DNA of 64,000 nt from Paenibacillus sp. HB172176 (GTDB lineage Bacteria; Bacillota; Bacilli; Paenibacillales; Paenibacillaceae), in the NCBI RefSeq assembly GCF_011947265.1, contig NZ_JAATHD010000003.1:434001-498000 (forward strand), given 5' to 3'. Within the stretch, counting starts at the first letter, position 1. Each line of letters begins with the position of its first letter. This document shows, piece by piece, positions 54,430-63,363 of the stretch. The notes under the pieces were generated by a model. That model ran no database searches and was not told where the DNA came from. It saw only the letters and a program-made list of their open reading frames with translations. The translations under genes were made by a program, and so were the position numbers.

Positions 54430-57240
54430 ATGTCTCAATTTCCGAAAGTGATTTCTTTGGATGGTCAATGGCAATTCGCCTACACGCCTTATGAGCCCGG
54501 CTACGAAGGTATGACTCCGCCTTCACCGGATAAATACGACGTTATGATGCCTGTCCCAGGCTACTGGGACGACTACACCGATCGCTTGAAATTCGCAGAG
54601 TTTTGGTCAAGAGACAGTCGTTTCAATCCGGTATATCGGAGCATTACAATTCCTTCCGGGACTGGAAGTCCTCCCGATACTTCGCTCCCGTTCTTGCTGG
54701 GAGCAGGCTGGTATAAGAAACAATTCGTCGCTGGAGCGGACTGGCCGAATGGAACCGTGACGCTCCATGTCGGAGGCGTATCACTGGAAGCCTGGGTATG
54801 GCTGAACCAACAATGGATCGGGCATCATGTTGGTCATCAGACCCCGTTCGAGATGAGGCTCGGGGAGCATATAAAGCCCGGTGGGGTCAATGAGCTTCTG
54901 ATTGTCGTTGCCAATACCAGAGAAGACATTATTGGCTGCAGTATCCGGGGATTCGCGGGGAAAAGCGCGGGAATTTATCGTTCTGTCAGTTTGAAGGTAG
55001 CAGGACAAGTCCGAATTAGCGATTGCTATATCCACGCGGGAAAGGGCAGGAAATCCTTATCGTGGGAGGTTGGATTGGAAGGAGATACGACGGTCGAAGA
55101 GTTGGATTTGGATTGGGAAGTGAGCGAACAATGGTCCGGCAAGGTTGTTGCTTCGGGAAGGCAAGCTGCAAAACCAGGCAATGAGAAATGGACGACCGAT
55201 TCGTTTGATATGAAAGAATGGTCCGATCGCCAGCCCTTGTTATATCGGATCAAACTGATTCTTCGTCACGGACAAGATATTCTGGACAAGCATGAGCAGT
55301 CGTTCGGCTTGCGAACGATCGAAAGAAGCGGAATCCATCTTCGATTAAACGGCAAGCCTGTTATGTTAAGAGGACTGACCGATCATGCTTATTTCCCGGA
55401 AACATGCACACCACAGACGGATATCCATTTCTATCGAATGACTTTGAAGAAGCTCCTGCAATTAGGATTTAACTGGATTCGTTTTCATACATGGGCTCCG
55501 CCTGAAGAATGTCTTCAAGCAGCGGATGAATTGGGCATGATGCTTCAAGTGGAGGCGGCGAACGGGTTTACGGAGTCGGAGTGGCTGGATATTCTCCGCA
55601 TTTGCCGTAAGCATCCGTCCGTTGTCGTCTATTGCTGCGGTAATGAGGTGGCGCTTGACGACAAGATGCTTGCCTACCTCGAACGAATGAAGAATCACTT
55701 GATAAGCCTTGTTCCCGATGCGTTATTCAACCCCATAGAAGGTTTGAGGTCCATCGAATATGAAATCGACGAAACGGCGGAAGGCTATGTGACCGAGCCT
55801 TTCCCGCATAACAGCAAGCGACTGGAACGATTGAAGACGATGGCTGACGTACTCTCGCCTCATGGAGCCAAGTTTAGATTCAGTTATCACTCGATGTCTG
55901 CCGATGAGTTGGAGATGAAACGGGACTTCCAAGTGTATGAACGGCCCTTCCTCATCCATGAGCTGGGCATTAACGATACCTATTTGAATCTGGACCTTGA
56001 ACATCGGTATGAAGGAACCAGAATCGGGACATCCCTCTATTCGGAAGCTCGCGAATATATCGAAGAGATGGGGCTGTTGCATATGGCCTCGATCTATTAC
56101 CAGCATTCATGCCGATGGATGCTGCAGGTTGTCAAGAATACAATAGAAAACGCGCGAAAGAACAGCTATATAACTGGCTATGATTTGCTCGGCGCGATTG
56201 ATTGCCATTGGCATCGGACAGGTTATCCTGTCGGCTTGCTTAATGAATTTTACGAGTTGAAGCCAGGTCTTACTGCAGAGAAACTGCTTCAGTTCAACGG
56301 TGAAAGCGTGCTTCTCGCTAATTGCGGACATTATCGCAATATTGTCGGCGGAGAGTCGCTTAACCTAACCCTATCCGCTTCGTTATATGGTCAAGAAGCA
56401 TTGCGGGGTGGACATTTGTCTTGGGTGCTTCGTGGCGAAGATCATACCATATACGCAAGGGGAAACAGGCAAATCGGATTCGTCGACAATGGTCAAGTGA
56501 CTGAAGTGGCGAAGGTTACCGTTCTCGCACCGGAGCTGACTGTGCCGAGAAAGCTGATTTTTGAGGCAAGCTTAACAGGAGGAGACTATCAAGTGAACAA
56601 TGCTTGGGAGTATTGGGCATTCCCGAGTTTAGATATGTGCGATCAAGAGATATCTTCAAATACACGCGTTTTGGACAAGCTGGACGAAGAAAGTATTGCG
56701 TTTATGGCTGGCGGCGGCAATGTTCTGTTAGTTGGAAGCGGCCCGTTCGTATCGTTGCCAACGACATTTCAGATTATGACAGGCGGGCGCGTGCAAGGAA
56801 ATAACGCGACGGTTATACGTGAACATCCGATATTCGATCAGTTTCCGCATGAAGGCTTCTGCGATTGGCAGTTCTATCGAATGGTAGAGGGAGCGGAAAC
56901 GATTGTCTTCGATGACATCTCCATTCCATTTGATCCTATCGTGGAATTCGTTAGCGGCTACAAAATGATCAGGAAACAATCCAGCCTGTTCGAATTAACA
57001 GTCGGCGAAGGAAGACTGCTGGTATGCACGCTGCAGATTGACGAAGATGATTGCGGAGCTCGATTCTTGTATCATCACATGCTGCAATATATCGATTCCG
57101 GGAAGCATGTACCGGCTAAATCTGCTGTCCCGGAAGCATTACGGACTTTGATTGCGGAGTCCCGCTCGCTTGAAGTTGATTTCTCAACGGATGAAGGCTT
57201 CGATGTTGGAGGCCATGTGTCAGCATCAAATCGCAATTAA
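54430..57240 (+). CDS. GH2 glycosidase (beta-galactosidase/glucuronidase-like)
   Basis: A 936-residue GH2 enzyme. N-terminal sugar-binding jelly-roll (LLGAGWYKKQFV; VWLNQQWIGHHVGHQTPFEM), immunoglobulin-like domain, TIM barrel with HLRLNGKPVMLRGLTDH, acid/base E406 in CCGNEVAL and nucleophile E511 in LIHELGIND, then about 300 C-terminal residues that GH2 core does not need. No signal peptide. AGGAGG precedes ATG 54430. Substrate class (galactoside, glucuronide, mannoside) cannot be fixed. It leads an importer and regulator cluster. Confidence 0.88.
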   Translation: MSQFPKVISLDGQWQFAYTPYEPGYEGMTPPSPDKYDVMMPVPGYWDDYTDRLKFAEFWSRDSRFNPVYRSITIPSGTGSPPDTSLPFLLGAGWYKKQFVAGADWPNGTVTLHVGGVSLEAWVWLNQQWIGHHVGHQTPFEMRLGEHIKPGGVNELLIVVANTREDIIGCSIRGFAGKSAGIYRSVSLKVAGQVRISDCYIHAGKGRKSLSWEVGLEGDTTVEELDLDWEVSEQWSGKVVASGRQAAKPGNEKWTTDSFDMKEWSDRQPLLYRIKLILRHGQDILDKHEQSFGLRTIERSGIHLRLNGKPVMLRGLTDHAYFPETCTPQTDIHFYRMTLKKLLQLGFNWIRFHTWAPPEECLQAADELGMMLQVEAANGFTESEWLDILRICRKHPSVVVYCCGNEVALDDKMLAYLERMKNHLISLVPDALFNPIEGLRSIEYEIDETAEGYVTEPFPHNSKRLERLKTMADVLSPHGAKFRFSYHSMSADELEMKRDFQVYERPFLIHELGINDTYLNLDLEHRYEGTRIGTSLYSEAREYIEEMGLLHMASIYYQHSCRWMLQVVKNTIENARKNSYITGYDLLGAIDCHWHRTGYPVGLLNEFYELKPGLTAEKLLQFNGESVLLANCGHYRNIVGGESLNLTLSASLYGQEALRGGHLSWVLRGEDHTIYARGNRQIGFVDNGQVTEVAKVTVLAPELTVPRKLIFEASLTGGDYQVNNAWEYWAFPSLDMCDQEISSNTRVLDKLDEESIAFMAGGGNVLLVGSGPFVSLPTTFQIMTGGRVQGNNATVIREHPIFDQFPHEGFCDWQFYRMVEGAETIVFDDISIPFDPIVEFVSGYKMIRKQSSLFELTVGEGRLLVCTLQIDEDDCGARFLYHHMLQYIDSGKHVPAKSAVPEALRTLIAESRSLEVDFSTDEGFDVGGHVSASNRN

Positions 57241-57361
57241 TTGGCTATTCAAGAAAGTATTATTCGATAAAAAAAGTGTGAAATTTAATGACAATATCTT
57301 ATGAATAACAAGGGTTTGCCTTAGCGGCTCCTCATTCAAGAATTGAAGATTGTTATACCAG

Positions 57362-57376
57362 TGAAAACGGTTTACA
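57362..57376. promoter_or_regulatory. Cre-like / LacI-type palindrome before the importer
   Basis: TGAAAACGGTTTACA is nearly symmetric about the central G and resembles catabolite-response elements, but is one base longer than the TGWAANCGNTNWCA consensus. Its position, 120 bases upstream of the binding-protein gene, suits carbon-catabolite control. Confidence 0.4.
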
Positions 57377-57496
57377 TTGAGAATGTTCCAAAAAACGATG
57401 ACAAGGAGTGTTGCTAAGGCGAATGCTTGTTGGACTTGATTGGAGAAGATTGTTGAAACATGACAGCTGATTTTCAAAAAAAGGGAGGCTTTTTCA

Positions 57497-59044
57497 TTGA
57501 AGAAAAATTGGAAAAAAACATTAATTACAGCATTTCTGATTACAGCGGTACTTGCGGGATGCAGCAGCAATAATAATAATAATAATAATTCGACAAATTC
57601 CGCAAACACCAACACGAACGGAAATACTTCCGCGCCGACAGAAACGGCAGAGAAGCCGTTCCACATTTCCATTATGACAATGGCGTATTCGCCAGAACCG
57701 CCGGCCGATGGCAGTCCTGTCATTAAAGCGTTGGAAGAATTCACGAATACGGATCTGGATGTTGAATTCGTACCGGCCAGCAACTTTGCTGAGAGATTCA
57801 ATATTACACTGGCTTCAAACGAATTGCCGACCTTATTGTTGGCTGAGAAGAGCTCGAGTTTTATCGATGCAGCCAAAAAAGGCGCTTTCTGGGATTTAAC
57901 GGATAAATTAAAGGATTATGAAAATTTAAGTCAATTGAATGAGATCGTGAAGAACAACATCTCGATTGACGGGAAAATATACGGTATTCCGAGACTATCG
58001 GCGGATCTTGGCAACAGTGCGGTCACCATTCGTCAGGATTGGCTGGATAACCTGGGCTTGTCCATTCCGAAGACCATCGATGAGTTCTATAACGTGATGG
58101 ATGCATTCACGAACGATGATCCGGATCAAAACGGCAAGAAGGACACTTATGGGATGGTTGTTTCCGAATACCCGCTGCCATGGGATGTTATGCAAATTTG
58201 GTATGGCGTGCCAAACGAATGGGGAATTGACGACAGCGGCAAGCTGTATCCTTACTTCCAGGATGATCGTTACTTAGAGGCTTTGAACTTCTTTAAGAAA
58301 ATGTACGATGAAGGATTGGTGAATGAGGACTTTGCCGTTATGGATTCTGGCAAATGGGGTGATGCGTTCGTTAATGGTCAAGCAGGCAGCATGATCGACA
58401 CACCGGGACGCTCGACTAGAAGCGAGAAAACAATGGTTCAAGCGAATCCTGAGCTAGAGGGATCCGTCGGACTCTTCGGAGCTGTAGAGGGTCCGGAAGG
58501 GTTGTTTAATCGTCCGTCCATTGGTTACGACAGAATGTTCGCCATTCCGAAATCAACGGTAAAGACAGAAGAGGATTTGGACAAAGTGCTTGCATTCGTT
58601 GATAAGCTGGCAACGGAGGAAGGGCAGAAGCTCGCATTTAACGGAATTGAGGGCGTTCACTACGAAATAAAAGACGGCGAGTATGTACCATTTGAAGATG
58701 ATCAAAAGCTTGTGTATGAGCATACCGACACCAATCAACTGCTGACCTTTATCGCAGGGAAGAATTTTTACCAGGTTTTGTCTGACAACAAAAAAAGAGA
58801 AAAAGAAGTCGTGGAAGCGAATAACAAAATTGTCGTTCCTAATCCGGCAGAGCCTCTGATCTCTGGTACCTACACAAGAATAGGACAGCAGCTTGACAAT
58901 ATTATGCTTGATGCCAGAATCCAGTACATTGTCGGACAAATCGATGAAAAGGGTCTGAAGGATGCTGAAGCCCTGTGGCTTAAGACCGGCGGAGATAAAT
59001 ATATCGAGGAGATTAACCAAGAATACCAAAAGTATAATAAATAA
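57497..59044 (+). CDS. Sugar ABC transporter binding lipoprotein (LplA-type)
   Basis: A 515-residue lipoprotein. Signal peptide ends in LAGC (Cys22), followed by an Asn-rich linker and an extracellular solute-binding fold (LWLKTGGDKYIEEINQEYQK at the end; TIDEFYNVMDAFTNDDPDQNGKKD, the LplA-type calcium-loop-like stretch). Captures oligosaccharide for the two permeases behind. TTG start with GGGAGG eight bases upstream. The ABC ATPase (MsmX type) must come from elsewhere. Confidence 0.93.
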   Translation: MKKNWKKTLITAFLITAVLAGCSSNNNNNNNSTNSANTNTNGNTSAPTETAEKPFHISIMTMAYSPEPPADGSPVIKALEEFTNTDLDVEFVPASNFAERFNITLASNELPTLLLAEKSSSFIDAAKKGAFWDLTDKLKDYENLSQLNEIVKNNISIDGKIYGIPRLSADLGNSAVTIRQDWLDNLGLSIPKTIDEFYNVMDAFTNDDPDQNGKKDTYGMVVSEYPLPWDVMQIWYGVPNEWGIDDSGKLYPYFQDDRYLEALNFFKKMYDEGLVNEDFAVMDSGKWGDAFVNGQAGSMIDTPGRSTRSEKTMVQANPELEGSVGLFGAVEGPEGLFNRPSIGYDRMFAIPKSTVKTEEDLDKVLAFVDKLATEEGQKLAFNGIEGVHYEIKDGEYVPFEDDQKLVYEHTDTNQLLTFIAGKNFYQVLSDNKKREKEVVEANNKIVVPNPAEPLISGTYTRIGQQLDNIMLDARIQYIVGQIDEKGLKDAEALWLKTGGDKYIEEINQEYQKYNK

Positions 59045-59061
59045 TCTTATATTATTTTACA

Positions 59062-59092
59062 ATATCCCTCGCTCTCGTTGAGTGGGGGATAT
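59062..59092 (+). terminator. Hairpin between binding-protein and permease genes
   Basis: ATATCCC/GGGATAT stem without a clear T tract. Position and form suit an mRNA-stabilising or attenuating hairpin that keeps the binding protein in excess over the permeases. Confidence 0.55.
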
Positions 59093-59135
59093 CTGAATCA
59101 AGTCTTTGGTTTTGACTGAGAGGAGAAAGGCATCC

Positions 59136-60041
59136 ATGTCTAATATGCTTCGTTTATTGGCAAGAGATCGTTGGTTATATCTGCTGCTGCTGCCGGGTCT
59201 CGTTTACTTTATACTATTTAAATATTGGCCGATGTGGGGGGTATTAATTGCGTTCAAAGATTTTTCTCCATTCTTGGGATTTTGGGACAGCGAGTGGATC
59301 GGATTTGAAAATTTTCGCATCTTTTTCGAAAACCCCGATTTCGGAAGATTGTTAAAAAATTCCTTGATCCTTGCTTTTCTGGATATTGTGTTCTTTTTCC
59401 CTGCACCAATCCTATTGGCGCTTTTGTTAAATGAGGTTCGCGTCAACTTCTATAAAAAAACGATTCAAACCTTGATTTATGTTCCGCATTTTATGTCTTG
59501 GGTAATCGTTGCAAGTATCACTTATGTTTTCTTCACGACCAACGGCGGAGCGGTCAATGCCATTGTGGAGCATTTCACAGGTGATAAAATCAACTTTCTG
59601 TCTAGTCCAGACTGGTTTCGGCCATTAATCGTGGGTCAGGTAATCTGGAAGGAAATTGGATGGAGTACGATTATTTTTTTGGCGGCATTAGCCGGTGTGA
59701 ATCCTGAATTGTATGAAGCGGCTATTATGGATGGCGCCGGAAGATTCCGATCCATATGGCATGTTACCTTGCCTGCACTTAGAAATGTAGTCGTCATTCT
59801 GCTTATCCTTCGACTAGGCAATTTCCTTGATCAAGGCTTCCAGCAAATTTATCTTATGACTAATTCGCTCAATCGCTCCGTTGCGGATGTATTTGATACG
59901 TATGTCTATTATGTTGGGATAACGCAAGGCGCATTCAGTTATAGCACTGCGGTTGGTTTATTCAAGGGTATCGTGGGGTTAATTCTCATATTTGGGGCCA
60001 ATTATTGGGCCAAGAGAATGGGGCAAGGCGGCTTGTACTAG
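59136..60041 (+). CDS. Sugar ABC transporter permease (LplB-like)
   Basis: A 301-residue permease with six transmembrane segments; FKYWPMWGVLIAFKDFSPFLG is typical of LplB proteins and EAAIMDGAGRFRSIWHVTLP is the EAA loop that contacts the ATPase. AGGAGAAAGG precedes ATG 59136; a GTG/ATG-less upstream extension to 59106 is not needed. Confidence 0.94.
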   Translation: MSNMLRLLARDRWLYLLLLPGLVYFILFKYWPMWGVLIAFKDFSPFLGFWDSEWIGFENFRIFFENPDFGRLLKNSLILAFLDIVFFFPAPILLALLLNEVRVNFYKKTIQTLIYVPHFMSWVIVASITYVFFTTNGGAVNAIVEHFTGDKINFLSSPDWFRPLIVGQVIWKEIGWSTIIFLAALAGVNPELYEAAIMDGAGRFRSIWHVTLPALRNVVVILLILRLGNFLDQGFQQIYLMTNSLNRSVADVFDTYVYYVGITQGAFSYSTAVGLFKGIVGLILIFGANYWAKRMGQGGLY

Positions 60042-60064
60042 AACCAACAGGAGGAATTGATGAA

Positions 60065-60931
60065 ATGCATAATAAAGTGACTGGAAAAATTTTTGACTAC
60101 TCCAATTATCTCATCCTGTTGATCGTCGGATTGACTACTGTAATCCCGTTTGTATATGTTATAGCGTCTTCATTCGCAACGGATGCTGAGATTGCAAGAA
60201 GACCCTTTTTTGTTATTCCGGAATCGGTATCGTTCGAAGCGTATCGCTACATCTTCTCAACGAATACATTCGTGAGGGGAATAGGGGTTTCGGTTTTAGT
60301 GACCTGTCTTGGCACATTAGTGAGCCTGGCTCTAACACTGACAATGGCCTATCCGCTATCGAAAACAAGATTTTTTGGGAAAAATGCCTTCCTCAGCATA
60401 GTTGTGTTTACGATGGTTTTTGGCGGAGGCATGATTCCGACGTTTCTTGTCGTGAAAGACCTGAATTTATTGAATTCGATCTGGGCGTTAATATTGCCAA
60501 TTGCAATCAATCCATTCAATCTTATTGTCATCAAGAGCTTTTTTCAAAATTTGCCTACTGCCTTGGAAGAACAAGCCAAAATCGATGGCTGCTCGGATAT
60601 AAGTGTATTCTTAAGAATCATTTTGCCTTTGTCCATGCCTGTCATTGCAACGTTTACTTTGTTTTACGCGGTAGCGTATTGGAACGATTATTTCAATGCT
60701 CTGCTGTATATTAGAGATAGCGCGAAATGGCCCATTCAATTATTATTGCAGCAGTTATTGATGGTTGCCAACGTAAGCTTTGGCGAAATGAGTTCGGATT
60801 TTATAAATCCGCCCGAAGAATCGCTTAAAATGGCTGTCGTAGTTGTAGCATCACTGCCGATTATGATTTTCTATCCATTCTTGCAAAAGCATTTCGCCAA
60901 AGGCGTGATGCTGGGCTCGGTGAAAGGCTAA
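60065..60931 (+). CDS. Sugar ABC transporter permease (YtcP/LplC-like)
   Basis: A 288-residue permease with six transmembrane segments and the EAA loop EEQAKIDGCSDISVFLRIIL. It ends in the usual KGVMLGSVKG. ATG 60065 follows AGGAGG by ten bases. Forms a heterodimer with the LplB-like permease. Confidence 0.94.
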   Translation: MHNKVTGKIFDYSNYLILLIVGLTTVIPFVYVIASSFATDAEIARRPFFVIPESVSFEAYRYIFSTNTFVRGIGVSVLVTCLGTLVSLALTLTMAYPLSKTRFFGKNAFLSIVVFTMVFGGGMIPTFLVVKDLNLLNSIWALILPIAINPFNLIVIKSFFQNLPTALEEQAKIDGCSDISVFLRIILPLSMPVIATFTLFYAVAYWNDYFNALLYIRDSAKWPIQLLLQQLLMVANVSFGEMSSDFINPPEESLKMAVVVVASLPIMIFYPFLQKHFAKGVMLGSVKG

Positions 60932-61025
60932 TATCTCAAACACAAATTTTGTTTACAGTAATCATTCTGATAAGATAATATGGAATTCCGATTATGATCA
61001 TGTGTAGCAAAGTTGGTGTAGGGAT

Positions 61026-63344
61026 ATGAACGATTTTTTGAATTCCTTATTGCATTGGAGAAGCCGTTTTTTTAGAAGAAATTTCATTCTGATTTTATTG
61101 ATTGCGTCTATCCCAGGAATGATAACGGGACTGGCCATCTATCTTTTTGGCGTGGAGAAATTGGAGCATCAGCTCAGAGATACTCATCAAACTCAAATCA
61201 GGGAGAGCGCTCAAAATATAGACGATCAGTTGAGTAACCTGGAGGAATCATTGACATACTGGGCATTCGATCCCAGATTTAACAGCTCGCTTGCGCAATT
61301 GGATTTCAAGAAAGAGTTTCAAGAAACGAGAGATATTAAAAAGACGCTGAGGACGATCAAGGAAAGTCATCCTTTTATAAGCAAGGCAGAGTTATATTTG
61401 GACCTGGATGTTCCCATATTATTAGGTTCTAATTATGAAGAAGTGAAAGATGAAAATTTAAATCAATACTATCGATCCGTTGTCGGACAAGCGAAATCCA
61501 TAAGCTGGAATTATTCCGGAAGCCGCTCCGTTGAATATGAATCCGAATCTCCGGATAAATTGGCTATTACCCAGCGGATCCCTGGCGTTGGTGAGGCATT
61601 CGGAGCCATCATTGTCACGATCGACGAGTCCAAATTGATTAAACTGCTTGATGCTATGGCTGGATTCGATGGAGGCGGTGCGATTTTGGTCAGAGACAAT
61701 GACGAGATCTTGTTATCCTCCAACAGTCTGGCATCGGAAGCTTTCATTACTTATGTCAAACAGTATGTTGCTCAAACCGGGAAGAGCGAGGGTTCCTTCT
61801 TATTGGATTGGGAGAAAGAAAAGTATTCCATCTCATTTGGCGTGATGGACCGGATTGGCGATGAGTGGAAATTTATTTCCATTGCGCCAATCACCGCAAT
61901 TACGGCGCCGATCATCTTCATATCCAAAATGATCTTAGTGATAAGCATAACCATTCTACTGGTTGGTATTCTGATTTCTTGGTTCGTTTCTTCCAACATC
62001 TATAGCCCGGTTAAGAAACTTCTGCATACGATACCGGATAATGGGGCGGAAAGAGGAAAGGATCAGGACGAGTTTGAGTTTATCAAGGATAACTTATCGA
62101 CGCTTAGCCGCAAAAGCGAAACTTTGCAGAAGCAATTATTCATTCACCAACCTGAGCTCAGGAGAAGCTTCTTATCGCAGCTTGGTAAAGGCTTTGTGGA
62201 CAATTATACCGAGCAAGAGCTTCGCAATCGAATGGAAAGCTATGGCTGGCAGTTGACCGATAAACAATTCCAGCTTGTTGATTTGCAGATCACCGGAGTC
62301 TATGAATCGGATAAAATGAATGGGAACGATGAGAGTTTAATCACGTTTTCCGTTTTTAATATTGTTGAGGAATATATTTCGGATTTCTTCGAACAGTTTA
62401 CAGTCATCAACTATCATGATATGTCGGTTGGGATTTTTATTATTACCCCGGAAGAAGCCCATACGAGAAGGAGCCTTCATTACTTTTTCGATGGCGTAGC
62501 GGCTATTATCAATCGAATTCTGGATCTGAAAGTAACGCTGACCATTAGTGAATCCGTTCGACAAGCAAAGCAAATTCCGCAGTTGTTCGAGGAGGTTAAC
62601 CGGGGCAAGCGTCTCCGCATCTTCGAGAACAGGAACCAAGTCATTGATTTGTCGGATTGGCTGTACAAGGAGAGGGACGTTAACGTGTTCTACCCTTTCG
62701 AAACAGAGAAGGCGGTTGTTCAAGCGGTACGAAGAGGACAGATTGAAGAGGCAGAACAAGGGATCAGGCATTTCATTGATGAATTGAAGGAAAAAGACGT
62801 TCAGGAGATTCATATTCAGACTGGTGTTGTCCAGTTATTCAGCATGATTCAACATGAAATTTTTCAATCGGGCATTCATCCTAGTGAATTGTTTAAGAGC
62901 CGGAACATGGTGGAAGAGCTTTCGGAGATCAGGGAAGTCGAGTGGATCGTAACTTGGATAAGGGATGAAGTGGTCACCCCGTATGTGCGGATTCTGGAGA
63001 GCAGAATGGATATTGAATCGAAGCAATTGGTAGAGAAGGTTATGGATTACATTGATCTCCACTATATGAAGGATACTTCTCTTGAACAATGCGCAGAGCT
63101 TGTAAATGCCAATCCTTATATGCTCAGCAAAGCGTTTAAAAAGGTGCTGAACATTAATTACATTGAGTATTTGACGAATGTGCGCATCACGAAAGCCAAA
63201 GAACTATTATGGAATACCGATATGAAAATCAGTGAAATATCCGAAAAGGTCGGCTATAGGGAAAGTTACTTTAACCGCATATTCAAGAAGCAGGTCGGTG
63301 TCACCGCAAGTCATTATCGCAAAATGAAATCGTCAGATGAATAG
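61026..63344 (+). CDS. Membrane-anchored AraC-type sensor-regulator
   Basis: A 772-residue one-component regulator with two transmembrane segments: near residues 17-43 (FILILLIASIPGMITGLAIY) and 295-325 (MILVISITILLVGILISWFV). Between them lies a dCache-like extracellular sensor of about 250 residues. After a HAMP-like stretch and a cytoplasmic region of about 300 residues the last 100 residues are an AraC double helix-turn-helix (LEQCAELVNANPYMLSKAFK and a second ending in GVTASHYRK). It fuses the sensing and regulatory parts of a YesM/YesN pair without phosphotransfer. Probably senses the sugar-loaded binding protein and induces the cluster. Confidence 0.9.
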   Translation: MNDFLNSLLHWRSRFFRRNFILILLIASIPGMITGLAIYLFGVEKLEHQLRDTHQTQIRESAQNIDDQLSNLEESLTYWAFDPRFNSSLAQLDFKKEFQETRDIKKTLRTIKESHPFISKAELYLDLDVPILLGSNYEEVKDENLNQYYRSVVGQAKSISWNYSGSRSVEYESESPDKLAITQRIPGVGEAFGAIIVTIDESKLIKLLDAMAGFDGGGAILVRDNDEILLSSNSLASEAFITYVKQYVAQTGKSEGSFLLDWEKEKYSISFGVMDRIGDEWKFISIAPITAITAPIIFISKMILVISITILLVGILISWFVSSNIYSPVKKLLHTIPDNGAERGKDQDEFEFIKDNLSTLSRKSETLQKQLFIHQPELRRSFLSQLGKGFVDNYTEQELRNRMESYGWQLTDKQFQLVDLQITGVYESDKMNGNDESLITFSVFNIVEEYISDFFEQFTVINYHDMSVGIFIITPEEAHTRRSLHYFFDGVAAIINRILDLKVTLTISESVRQAKQIPQLFEEVNRGKRLRIFENRNQVIDLSDWLYKERDVNVFYPFETEKAVVQAVRRGQIEEAEQGIRHFIDELKEKDVQEIHIQTGVVQLFSMIQHEIFQSGIHPSELFKSRNMVEELSEIREVEWIVTWIRDEVVTPYVRILESRMDIESKQLVEKVMDYIDLHYMKDTSLEQCAELVNANPYMLSKAFKKVLNINYIEYLTNVRITKAKELLWNTDMKISEISEKVGYRESYFNRIFKKQVGVTASHYRKMKSSDE

Positions 63345-63363
63345 CGCAGAAAGGGATACGCTT

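Noticed and set aside
54376..54430. Upstream extension of the GH2 gene that repeats MSQFP
   Set aside because: The TTG at 54376 has no ribosome binding site, whereas AGGAGG precedes ATG 54430; the partial repeat of the first five codons looks accidental.
57362..57376. Calling the palindrome a true cre site
   Set aside because: Spacing is one base off the CcpA consensus; kept only as a low-confidence regulatory feature.
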